This document shows positions 36,145 through 44,042 of a DNA stretch of 64,000 nucleotides, one piece after another. The DNA comes from Burkholderia contaminans (GTDB lineage: Bacteria > Pseudomonadota > Gammaproteobacteria > Burkholderiales > Burkholderiaceae). The stretch's first letter is position 1. Each line of letters begins with the position of its first letter. The position numbers and the translations under genes are program-made. The notes below the pieces were generated by a model. That model was not told where the DNA came from. It was given only the letters and a program-made list of their open reading frames with translations, and did not search any database. The stretch covers positions 1,674,001-1,738,000 of the forward strand of contig NZ_CP090641.1 of NCBI RefSeq assembly GCF_029633825.1, in the 5' to 3' direction.

Positions 36145-37047
36145 TCAACCCGCGCACGAATCGACTAATGCCGCCACTGTTGGATTGCTGTCTGTACGCC
36201 GCCACGCAAGCGCGACTTCATATGGCACCGGCGTCCCTCGTCCGGCAAGTCGCGTGAATTTCACGTCCGACACCTCCTTCGACGCAAGCGGTTCCGGTAC
36301 GAGCCCAACGCCTAGGTTCGCAGCCGCAAGTCCGATGATCGTGTCCATTTGCATTGCGTGCTGTACCACCCGCGGGACAAATCCGGCCGCAGCACACGCG
36401 TCGAGGATTGTCGCGTACAAGCCGGGCCCTTCCGTCGGCGGAAACAGAATCCATGGCTCGCGCGCGAGCGCCGCAAGCGGCACGGAGCGACCAGGAGAAG
36501 TAGCGAGCGCGTGCTTCGCAGACATGACAGCGACCATGCGACTCTTCAACAGCTTGCGCTTTGCAATGCGCCGGTCGACGTTGACATCAAGGGGCAGCAC
36601 GACAATGGCGACGTCGAGACGGTCTTCGTCGAGCGCAGCGAGCTGCTGACTAGTGGTCGCCTCAGCCAGGTCAAGCGCGACATCGGGATGCGTCTGTCGA
36701 AAGCGCGCAATCAAAGGAGGCAAGACGTGCCGCGTGGCGCTCGCCACAAAACCGACTCTGAGAGAACCCATAAGCCCCTGGCCCGCACGCCGGGTGAGCT
36801 CAACGGCGCGCTGAGACTGTTCCAGTGTCCTGCGCGCCTCTTCGCGCAAAACCTTGCCGGCCGCGGTTAAAGACGTCACGCGATTGCCGCGTTCCAGCAA
36901 GCGCACGCCCAACAGCAATTCGATCTGTCGGATCGCCGCCGTCAGTGGCGGCTGAGCCATGTTGAGTTGCTCTGCAGCACGACGGAAATTCATCGTCTCT
37001 GCGACGACGAGAAACTGTTCGAACTGCCGAAGAGTGAGGGTTGCCAT
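36145..37047 (-). CDS. LysR-family transcriptional regulator
   Basis: The product is a 300-residue regulator with a standard HTH ('LTLRQFEQFLVVAETMNFRRAAEQLNMAQPPLTAAIRQIELLLGVRLLERGNR') and a C-terminal effector domain ('GSLRVGFVASATRHVLPPLIARFRQTHPDV'). It belongs to the group related to BenM/CatR-type aromatic-acid regulators on general appearance. It is divergent from an SDR gene, with a 12-bp palindrome between them. Its GC content and codon choice are visibly less extreme than the flanking operons, suggesting separate acquisition. Confidence 0.88.
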   Translation of the reverse strand: MATLTLRQFEQFLVVAETMNFRRAAEQLNMAQPPLTAAIRQIELLLGVRLLERGNRVTSLTAAGKVLREEARRTLEQSQRAVELTRRAGQGLMGSLRVGFVASATRHVLPPLIARFRQTHPDVALDLAEATTSQQLAALDEDRLDVAIVVLPLDVNVDRRIAKRKLLKSRMVAVMSAKHALATSPGRSVPLAALAREPWILFPPTEGPGLYATILDACAAAGFVPRVVQHAMQMDTIIGLAAANLGVGLVPEPLASKEVSDVKFTRLAGRGTPVPYEVALAWRRTDSNPTVAALVDSCAG

Positions 37048-37062
37048 ACGACAAGAGTATCA

Positions 37063-37074
37063 GAACAGCTGTTC
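37063..37074. promoter_or_regulatory. GAACAGCTGTTC palindrome between divergent LysR and SDR genes
   Basis: This perfect 12-bp palindrome lies 15 bases upstream of the LysR ATG in a 94-bp, relatively AT-rich spacer. It is a plausible LysR binding site for autoregulation and control of the SDR. Confidence 0.5.
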
Positions 37075-37141
37075 AATCGTATTAGACGTATCGTATTTCC
37101 GGTTTTAACCTGCATCCAACGCAAACGAGTGGAGCCGGAAA

Positions 37142-37876
37142 TTGACGGAGAAAAAACATGCAGTTGTAACCGGTGGCGCGAGCGGCATCGGCTTGGGCAT
37201 CGCGCGCGCATGCATCAACGCGGGCTATCGCGTGACAATTGTCGGTCGAAACGACCAACGGTTACGAGACGCCGTTGCGAAGCTGGGGCCTGCGGCCACC
37301 TGCCAACGCGCTGACGTAGGCCAGCGCGCGGATGTCGAGTCCGCACTCGCGAACGTCGAGCGCGTAGATCTGCTGGTCAATGCCGCGGGATTCGTACGTT
37401 CCGTGAGTCTCGATGCTGCGCTCGACCAGGTCGAGCCGGATTGGGACGCGGTCATCGAAACCAACCTCAAAGGCAGCTTTTTGATGGCGCACTGCGTCGC
37501 GCCACTGTTGCCCCGTCCTGGGGGGCGAGTTATCAATATCAGTTCGATTGGTGCACAAACTGGCGGCAGCAGGCCGGGGGGGCTGGCCTATGCTGCAGCG
37601 AAGGCGGGCTTACACGGCCTTACCTTTGCGCTCGCGCGAGAACTGGCGCCACACGGCTGCACTGCTAACGTTATCGCGCCAGGCTTCATCGCCGGGACGG
37701 GATTCACCGGCGGGTGGTCCGAAGAACGCGTTACCGCCATCGTCGCAGAAACGCCTGTCGGTCGCCCCGGCACCCCGGACGACGTGGCCGCTGCGGTGCT
37801 CTGGCTTGCCTCGGAGGCCGCGAGCTTCGTAACCGGCACTGTTATTGCCGTCAATGGAGGATGGCGAATGGGCTGA
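37142..37876 (+). CDS. Short-chain dehydrogenase/reductase (SDR)
   Basis: The product is a 244-residue NAD(P)-dependent oxidoreductase. It has the cofactor motif 'VVTGGASGIGLGIARAC', 'LLVNAAGF', catalytic Ser in 'VINISSIGAQTG', the Y-x-x-x-K pair in 'LAYAAAKAGLHG', and the C-terminal 'GTVIAVNGGWRMG' of classical FabG-like SDRs. The TTG start at 37142 is supported by GGAG about seven bases upstream. The substrate is unknown. It forms an isolated divergent pair with the LysR gene. Confidence 0.88.
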   Translation: MTEKKHAVVTGGASGIGLGIARACINAGYRVTIVGRNDQRLRDAVAKLGPAATCQRADVGQRADVESALANVERVDLLVNAAGFVRSVSLDAALDQVEPDWDAVIETNLKGSFLMAHCVAPLLPRPGGRVINISSIGAQTGGSRPGGLAYAAAKAGLHGLTFALARELAPHGCTANVIAPGFIAGTGFTGGWSEERVTAIVAETPVGRPGTPDDVAAAVLWLASEAASFVTGTVIAVNGGWRMG

Positions 37877-38039
37877 GTGCTTCTGTCCAGCTACGTTTAG
37901 CAGTTCAAAGTACTTTAGCGCCCGCGCCTATGTCCCATTTCTCCCGGAACGAGTCATTGACGATTCGGCACGTCAGTAGTCCGTTCAGGGTCGAGAAACG
38001 ACATCCACGGAAATCTGCGATGAACGATTCCCCTGGCCG

Positions 38040-38549
38040 CTACTGCGACCCTGAGCTCGGGCCGCAGCCCTTGAGCCGCAGCAATGCGTCGACCGACCCG
38101 ATGTTCTTCTCATGCGCCACGAGCATCTGCGTGAGTGCATGGTGCATGTCGGGCTGCATGAGCGTCGGCAGCAACGCCTGCAGCTTCCGCACAACCCACC
38201 GCTGTCCACGATTCAAAAACGCCAGCCGCTCCGGGAGACCGTCGATCGCCATCGCCTTCTCATAGAAAGCACCGGTGGCATGCGTCGGCGTCGCATCGAG
38301 CGACCGGATCGCGTCGACCAGTACCGCGCACCAATGCGCCTCGTCCTGCCGAATACCGACCACCAGCCGATGAAGTTCGGGATCGCCGATTTCCGCCGCC
38401 GTCTCCGACGCAACCCACGCACCTGCGCGCTCGGCTTCCAGCAGCTCATTCAGCAACGCGAGCAACGCGTCGCGCTGCGCATCGGCGTAATCGTCCGCCG
38501 ATGTCGCCGGACGGGCGTCGTGCCCGTCGTCACGGGTCCGGTTCGACAT
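38040..38549 (-). CDS. Ferritin-like helical-bundle protein (DUF6306-like)
   Basis: The product is a 169-residue soluble, mostly helical protein with no signal peptide. Conserved-looking parts are 'LLALLNELLEAERAGAWVASETAAE', 'RQDEAHWCAVLVDAIRSLDATPT' and 'GAFYEKAMAIDGLPERLAFLNRGQRWVVRKLQALLP'. The acidic/His pattern recalls ferritin-like diiron or oxidative-stress proteins, and I believe it matches DUF6306. The function is unknown. It stands alone between the SDR gene and the glycolate regulator. Confidence 0.7.
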   Translation of the reverse strand: MSNRTRDDGHDARPATSADDYADAQRDALLALLNELLEAERAGAWVASETAAEIGDPELHRLVVGIRQDEAHWCAVLVDAIRSLDATPTHATGAFYEKAMAIDGLPERLAFLNRGQRWVVRKLQALLPTLMQPDMHHALTQMLVAHEKNIGSVDALLRLKGCGPSSGSQ

Positions 38550-38762
38550 GCGATGTCCTCCGTTCAGGAAGCGTGGCGCACCGGTTCGTCCAACGTGGTT
38601 CCGTCAGGCGCTGCCTACATGACAGCGTCCACGCATCACGCAGACGACAGCGCGGCCAAACAAAGAATGGCTCACAAGTCTGACATAGCCCTGTGACACG
38701 CGTTGCCAGGCGGCCCGTCGCGCATGATGCACCTCAAGCCACACCGCCACGCACAGCCGACA

Positions 38763-39533
38763 TCACGTCCACCCTTCAAGCCTCAACGTCGACCGCACCA
38801 GCCGCTGCTCCTCCTGCTCGATCTCCCGCAGATACTCGACACACTGGCGAATATGCTCGCTAGCCGCCTTGCGCGCCTGCTCGGGCAACCGCCCCGTCAC
38901 CGCGTTATAAAGCCGCGCATGCTGCCGGTCGATCTGCTTTTTCAACGGCTCGCGGTGATAGAGATTGTTCACCGACGCAAACACCGAACTCAGCAGCAGA
39001 TCCGTCAGCGACTGCAGCGTATTCACCAGCACCGGGTTATACGAAGCCTCGCAGATCGCGAGATGAAACGCGTGATCGAGCTTCGCGCGCGCGGCCGGGT
39101 CGAGATCCTGCGCATCGGCCGCGGTCATCTCCTCATAGCGACGCTTGATCAGGATGAAATCGGCCGGCGTGCCTCGCAGCGCCGCGAGCCGCGCGGCCTC
39201 CGTCTCGAGCATCCCGCGCACCTCGAACAGGTCGTACAGCGTGCGCGGCTGCGAGCCGAGCAGATGCATCATCGGCGTGATCTCGCGTTGCGGGGTCAGG
39301 CTCGCAACGAACGAGCCCTTGCCGTGCGTGGTGTCGATGATGCCGCGCGCGCGCAGCAACTTCATCCCTTCACGTACGGCGGTGCGCGACACGCCGAGCT
39401 TCTCGGTCAGCCGCCGTTCGGACGGCAATGCCTGCCCGGCCTTCAGCACGCCGTCGACGATCAACTGTTCGATGCGCTCGGCAACGACGTCGGCCACGTT
39501 CCGCGCCGGGCCCGCCTGTTCCTGCATTTCCAT
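38763..39533 (-). CDS. glcC: GlcC-like GntR/FCD regulator of the glycolate operon
   Basis: The product is a 256-residue regulator. It has a winged helix ('VVAERIEQLIVDGVLKAGQALPSERRLTEKLGVSRTAVREGMKLLRARGIIDTTHGKGSFV') and an FCD effector domain ('DLFEVRGMLETEAARLAAL', 'DHAFHLAICEASYNPV', 'QHARLYNAVTG'). The start at 39533 was chosen over the long upstream open frame, which is a shadow of glcD. It is divergent from glcD; two identical TGGTATGACCA sites lie in the spacer, one almost touching its own start codon, implying autoregulation. Confidence 0.9.
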   Translation of the reverse strand: MEMQEQAGPARNVADVVAERIEQLIVDGVLKAGQALPSERRLTEKLGVSRTAVREGMKLLRARGIIDTTHGKGSFVASLTPQREITPMMHLLGSQPRTLYDLFEVRGMLETEAARLAALRGTPADFILIKRRYEEMTAADAQDLDPAARAKLDHAFHLAICEASYNPVLVNTLQSLTDLLLSSVFASVNNLYHREPLKKQIDRQHARLYNAVTGRLPEQARKAASEHIRQCVEYLREIEQEEQRLVRSTLRLEGWT

Positions 39534-39535
39534 AC

Positions 39536-39546
39536 TGGTATGACCA
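39536..39546. promoter_or_regulatory. GlcC-type operator 1
   Basis: TGGTATGACCA is an inverted repeat TGGT-N3-ACCA, with ACTGGTATGACCA shared exactly with the second site. It starts two bases upstream of the glcC-like ATG, so binding would block the gene's own expression. Confidence 0.75.
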
Positions 39547-39641
39547 CTTCGGAAGGATATCGGCGATTTTCCCACAAACCCTTTTAGACATTCAGTTTCA
39601 TGGCGATCTACAAAGCTGCTTTCCGGCCGCCTCACAAAAAC

Positions 39642-39652
39642 TGGTATGACCA
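39642..39652. promoter_or_regulatory. GlcC-type operator 2
   Basis: This is a second TGGTATGACCA, in the same 13-base context, 106 bases from the first and about 100 bases before glcD. The spacing (roughly ten helical turns) would allow DNA looping between regulator dimers. Confidence 0.75.
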
Positions 39653-39654
39653 TG

Positions 39655-39668
39655 CCAGACACGTCTGG
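39655..39668. promoter_or_regulatory. CCAGAC-N2-GTCTGG inverted repeat next to operator 2
   Basis: A perfect 6-bp inverted repeat sits three bases after the second GlcC-type site. It could be a site for another regulator or part of the leader of the glcD transcript. Confidence 0.35.
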
Positions 39669-39752
39669 ACACGCGCGCGCCGCCCGCCAAGAATCCCTTC
39701 CTTCCGGCGCGCCGCGTCTCGCGCAGCCGCCTGCATGGTGGAGACAACCCCG

Positions 39753-41252
39753 ATGAGTTTCACCTACGACGAACGGATCGACGGCCCGCTGGCGACCGTC
39801 GGCCGCGACACACTCGTCGCCGCGCTGCACGCGTCGGCCCCCGGCCTCGACGTGCTGCACGAACGCGAGGCGCTCAAGCCGTTCGAATGCGACGGCCTCG
39901 CCGCATACCGCACGGTGCCGCTCGCGGTCGTATTGCCCGATACGGTCGAGCAAGTGCGCGCGGTGCTGCGCGTCGCGGCCGCGCTCGGCGTGCCGGTGGT
40001 CGCGCGCGGCGCGGGCACCGGCCTGTCGGGCGGCGCGATGCCGCTCGAAAAAGGCCTCCTGCTCGTGATGGCGAAGTTCAACAGGATTCTCGACATCGAC
40101 CCCGATGCCGGCATCGCGCGCGTGCAGCCCGGCGTGCGCAACCTCGCTATCTCGCAGGCGGCCGCGCCGCACGGCCTGTACTACGCGCCCGATCCGTCGT
40201 CGCAGATCGCGTGCTCGATCGGCGGCAACGTCGCCGAGAACGCGGGCGGCGTGCACTGCCTGAAATACGGGCTCACGGTACACAACATCCTGAAGGTCGA
40301 GATCCTGACGATCGACGGCGAAACGCTCACGCTCGGCGCCGATGCGCTCGACGCGCCCGGCTTCGACCTGCTCGCCCTGTTCACCGGCTCGGAAGGAATG
40401 CTCGGCATCGTCACGGAAGTCACCGTGAAGCTGCTGCCGAAGCCGCCGAGCGTGAAGGTGCTGATGGCGAGCTTCGACGACGTCGCGGAAGCCGGCGCGG
40501 CGGTCGCACGGATCATCGGCGCGGGCGTGATCCCCGGCGGCCTCGAGATGATGGACAACCTTGCGATCCGCGCGGCGGAGGATTTCATCCACGCGGGCTA
40601 CCCGGTCGACGCGCAGGCGATCCTGCTGTGCGAGCTCGACGGCTCGCCGACCGACGTCGACGAAGACACCGAACGCGTCGCCGCGCTGTTGCGCGACGCG
40701 GGCGCAACCGAGATCCGCGTCGCACGCGACGAGGCCGAGCGCCAGCGCTTCTGGGCCGGCCGCAAGAACGCATTTCCCGCAGTCGGCCGCATGTCGCCCG
40801 ACTACTACTGCATGGACGGCACGATCCCGCGCCGCGAGCTACCGCGCGTGCTCGAAGGCATTGCCGCGCTGTCCGCCGAATACGGGCTGCCGGTCGCGAA
40901 CGTGTTCCACGCGGGCGACGGCAACATGCACCCGCTGATCCTGTTCGACGCGAACCGGCCCGGCGAACTCGACCGCGCGGAAGCGCTCGGCGGCAAGATC
41001 CTGGAACTGTGCGTCGCGGCGGGCGGCAGCATCACCGGCGAGCACGGCGTCGGCCGCGAGAAGATCAACCAGATGTGCGTGCAGTTCAACGCCGACGAGA
41101 TCACGTTCTTCCACGCGGTGAAGGCCGCGTTCGATCCGCAAGGGCTGCTCAATCCCGGCAAGAACATCCCGACGCTGCACCGCTGTGCCGAATTCGGCGC
41201 AATGCACGTTCATCAAGGCAAGCTGCCGTTTCCCGAACTGGAGCGCTTCTGA
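39753..41252 (+). CDS. glcD: Glycolate oxidase subunit GlcD (FAD-linked)
   Basis: The product is 499 residues, the same length as E. coli GlcD. The FAD-binding PCMH domain is clear ('VPVVARGAGTGLSGGAMPLEKG', 'GGNVAENAGGVHCLKYGLT'). The C-terminal cap carries 'HAGDGNMHPLILFD' and 'TGEHGVGREKINQM'. It oxidises glycolate to glyoxylate with GlcE and GlcF, passing electrons to the respiratory chain. The ATG at 39753 has GGAGA eight bases upstream; the in-frame ATG six codons earlier is less favoured. The stop overlaps the glcE start (TGATG). Confidence 0.95.
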   Translation: MSFTYDERIDGPLATVGRDTLVAALHASAPGLDVLHEREALKPFECDGLAAYRTVPLAVVLPDTVEQVRAVLRVAAALGVPVVARGAGTGLSGGAMPLEKGLLLVMAKFNRILDIDPDAGIARVQPGVRNLAISQAAAPHGLYYAPDPSSQIACSIGGNVAENAGGVHCLKYGLTVHNILKVEILTIDGETLTLGADALDAPGFDLLALFTGSEGMLGIVTEVTVKLLPKPPSVKVLMASFDDVAEAGAAVARIIGAGVIPGGLEMMDNLAIRAAEDFIHAGYPVDAQAILLCELDGSPTDVDEDTERVAALLRDAGATEIRVARDEAERQRFWAGRKNAFPAVGRMSPDYYCMDGTIPRRELPRVLEGIAALSAEYGLPVANVFHAGDGNMHPLILFDANRPGELDRAEALGGKILELCVAAGGSITGEHGVGREKINQMCVQFNADEITFFHAVKAAFDPQGLLNPGKNIPTLHRCAEFGAMHVHQGKLPFPELERF

Positions 41253-42328
41253 TGCGACGCGACATCGAATCGATCGACGACAGCGCGGCGCTCGTCGCGC
41301 AGGTCGACGCGGCGATCCACGACCGCCAGCCGCTGTACGTCCGCGGCGCCGGCACGAAGGCGTTCCTCGGCTGCCCCGTCGAAGGCCGCACGCTTGACGT
41401 GCGCACGCATCGCGGCGTCGTGTCGTACGACCCGACCGAACTCGTCGTCACCGCGCGCGCGGGCACGCCGCTCGCCGATCTCGACGCGATGCTCGACGCG
41501 GCCGGCCAGATGCTGCCGTGCGAGCCGCCGACGTTCGGCGGCGCGGCAACGGTCGGCGGCATGTTCGCGGCGGCACTGTCGGGCCCGCGCCGCCCGTGGG
41601 CCGGCGCGGTGCGTGACTTCGTGCTCGGCTGCCGCGTGATCACCGGCCACGCGAAGCACCTGCGCTTCGGCGGCGAGGTGATGAAGAACGTCGCGGGCTA
41701 CGACGTATCGCGGCTGCTCGCGGGCAGTTTCGGCTGTCTCGGCGTCGTGACCGAGGTGTCGTTGAAGGTGCTGCCGAAGCCGCGCGCGACGGGCGATCTC
41801 GCATTACAGCTTGCCGTGGACGAAGCCGTGCAGCGCGTCGCCGCATGGCGACGCGCAGGGCTGCCGCTCGCGGGCGCCTGCCATGCGGACGGTGTGCTGC
41901 GCGTGCGGATCGAAGGCGGCGAGGGCTCGGTGAAAGCCGCGCGCGACACGATCGGCGGCGAGCGCATGGACGATCGCGACGATGCGTTCTGGGCCCGGCT
42001 GCGCGACCTGGCGCTGCCGTTCTTCGACGATCTGCGCCCGCTGTGGCGCGTATCGGTGCCGGCCTCCGCACCGCTCGACGCACTGCCCGGCGCGCTGCTT
42101 GCCGACTGGGGCGGCGCACAGCGCTGGATAAAGAGCGACGCGGCGCCGGCCGACGTGCAGCGGTTCGCCGCGCAATGGGGCGGCCACGCGACCTGCTGCA
42201 CGCCGGGCGCGACGCGCGAGCCGTTCCAGCCGCTGCCGCCCGCGCTGCTGCGCGTGCACCGGCAGCTCAAGGCGCAGCTCGACCCGCACGCGATTTTCAA
42301 TCCCGGCCGCCTGTACGCCGACTTCTGA
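41252..42328 (+). CDS. glcE: Glycolate oxidase subunit GlcE (FAD-binding)
   Basis: The product is a 358-residue second FAD-binding subunit. It shares the PCMH fold ('PLYVRGAGTKAFLG', 'PPTFGGAATVGGMFAAALSGPRRPWAG', 'RFGGEVMKNVAGYDVSRLLAGSFGCLGVVTEVSLKVLPKP') and ends 'LKAQLDPHAIFNPGRLYADF', the usual GlcE terminus. It is translationally coupled to glcD by a TGATG overlap. Confidence 0.95.
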   Translation: MRRDIESIDDSAALVAQVDAAIHDRQPLYVRGAGTKAFLGCPVEGRTLDVRTHRGVVSYDPTELVVTARAGTPLADLDAMLDAAGQMLPCEPPTFGGAATVGGMFAAALSGPRRPWAGAVRDFVLGCRVITGHAKHLRFGGEVMKNVAGYDVSRLLAGSFGCLGVVTEVSLKVLPKPRATGDLALQLAVDEAVQRVAAWRRAGLPLAGACHADGVLRVRIEGGEGSVKAARDTIGGERMDDRDDAFWARLRDLALPFFDDLRPLWRVSVPASAPLDALPGALLADWGGAQRWIKSDAAPADVQRFAAQWGGHATCCTPGATREPFQPLPPALLRVHRQLKAQLDPHAIFNPGRLYADF

Positions 42329-42352
42329 CGCGAACCCGATTCCAACCCGCCG

Positions 42353-43573
42353 ATGCAAACCAATCTCAGCGAAGCAAGCAAGGCCCTCGCCCGGGCCGAC
42401 GAAGCGGAAGCGATCCTGCGCGCGTGCGTGCACTGCGGCTTCTGCAATGCGACCTGCCCGACCTACCAGGTGCTCGGCAACGAGCTCGACGGGCCGCGCG
42501 GGCGCATCTACCTGATCAAGCAGCTGCTCGAAGGCGAGCCGTGCGGCGAGCGCACGCAGCAGCATCTCGACCGCTGCCTCACGTGCCGCAACTGCGAGAC
42601 GACCTGCCCGTCCGGCGTGCGCTATCACACGCTGCTCGACATCGGCCGCGCGGAAGCCGAGAAGCGTGTGCAGCGGCCCGCGCGCGAGCGCCTGCTGCGC
42701 GCGGGGCTGCGCCACGTCATACCGCGCCCGGCGACGTTCGCCGCGTTGCTGAAGGCCGGCCGCGCGCTGCGCCCGCTGCTGCCCGGCACGCTGCAGGCCA
42801 AGATCCCGGCCGCCGTCTCCGCGGTCGCACCGCGCCCGCCCGTGCGCCACGCTCGGCGCGTGCTGATGCTCGAAGGCTGCGTGCAGCCTTCGCTGTCGCC
42901 GAACACCAATGCGGCCGCCGCGCGCGTGCTCGACCGGCTCGGCATCAGCGTGAGTCCGGCGCGCGAAGCCGGCTGCTGCGGCGCGACCGAATATCACCTG
43001 AATGCGCAGGATGCCGGCCTCGCCCGCGCACGCCGCAATATCGACGCATGGTGGCCCGCGATCGAAGCGGGCGCCGAAGCGATCGTGCTGACGGCGAGCG
43101 GCTGCGGTGCGTTCGTCAAGGAATACGGCGACCTGCTGCGCTCCGACCCCGTCTATGCGGAGAAAGCGCAACGCGTCAGCGCGCTCGCACGCGATCTCGC
43201 CGAAGTGATCGCGGCCGAGCCGCTCGACGCGCTGGCCGGGTCGACGCCACGCCGCATCGCGGTGCATTGCCCGTGCACGCTGCAGCACGCACAGCGCCTC
43301 GGCGGCGCGGTCGAACGCATCCTGACGCAGCTCGGCTTCGATCTGACGAATGTCGCCGACAGCCATCTGTGCTGCGGCTCGGCCGGCACGTATTCCCTGA
43401 CACAGCCCGAACTCGCGACGAAACTGCGCGACAACCGGCTCGACGCACTCGAAGCCGCGCGGCCGGACCTGATTGTCACGGCCAACGTCGGCTGCCAGAC
43501 TCACCTGAACGGCGCGGGCCGCACGCCTGTGCGCCACTGGATCGAGCTCGTCGACAACCGCCTCGTCAACTGA
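42353..43573 (+). CDS. glcF: Glycolate oxidase iron-sulfur subunit GlcF
   Basis: The product is a 406-residue protein with two [4Fe-4S] ferredoxin-type motifs: Cys 25/28/31/35 ('CVHCGFCNATCP') and Cys 75/78/81/85 ('CLTCRNCETTCP'). Two cysteine-rich CCG domains follow ('EAGCCGATEY', 'SHLCCGSAGTY'). It takes electrons from GlcDE and hands them to the membrane. It starts 24 bases after glcE. Confidence 0.95.
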   Translation: MQTNLSEASKALARADEAEAILRACVHCGFCNATCPTYQVLGNELDGPRGRIYLIKQLLEGEPCGERTQQHLDRCLTCRNCETTCPSGVRYHTLLDIGRAEAEKRVQRPARERLLRAGLRHVIPRPATFAALLKAGRALRPLLPGTLQAKIPAAVSAVAPRPPVRHARRVLMLEGCVQPSLSPNTNAAAARVLDRLGISVSPAREAGCCGATEYHLNAQDAGLARARRNIDAWWPAIEAGAEAIVLTASGCGAFVKEYGDLLRSDPVYAEKAQRVSALARDLAEVIAAEPLDALAGSTPRRIAVHCPCTLQHAQRLGGAVERILTQLGFDLTNVADSHLCCGSAGTYSLTQPELATKLRDNRLDALEAARPDLIVTANVGCQTHLNGAGRTPVRHWIELVDNRLVN

Positions 43574-43593
43574 CCAGATTCCGGAGGAATGCC

Positions 43594-43998
43594 ATGCAGA
43601 CGAAACCCGAACTCGAACTCGCCGATGCCGACCGCATGCTCGCCGCCGCCCGCGCGGAAGCGGAGCGTCACGGCTGGGCCGTGTCGATCGCCGTCGTCGA
43701 CGACGGCGGCCACCTGCTCGCTTTTGCGCGCCTGGACGGTGCATCGCCGGCCAGCACGTATATCGCGCAGGACAAGGCGCGTGCGGCGGCGCTCGGCCGG
43801 CGCGAGACGAAGGCGTATGAGGATATGATCAACGGTGGCCGCACCGCGTTTCTCAGCGCGCCGCTGACGGGGTTGCTCGAAGGCGGCGTGCCGATCACGG
43901 TCGACGGCCGGATCGCAGGCGCGATCGGCGTGTCTGGCGTAAAGTCCGAACAGGACGCGCAAATCGCCCGCGCCGGCACACAAAGCGTCGTGGCCTAG
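43594..43998 (+). CDS. glcG: GlcG/HbpS-like heme-binding family protein (DUF336)
   Basis: The product is a 134-residue small cytosolic protein of the GlcG/HbpS fold ('[45 protein letters not shown]', '[20 protein letters not shown]'). The biochemical role in glycolate metabolism is not settled; it is often found in glc operons. GGAGGA lies just before the ATG at 43594, 20 bases after glcF. Confidence 0.9.
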   Translation: MQTKPELELADADRMLAAARAEAERHGWAVSIAVVDDGGHLLAFARLDGASPASTYIAQDKARAAALGRRETKAYEDMINGGRTAFLSAPLTGLLEGGVPITVDGRIAGAIGVSGVKSEQDAQIARAGTQSVVA

Positions 43999-44042
43999 CC
44001 AGCCAACGCACGCGCGTTTTTCATTCCCCGGGAGGAATCACG

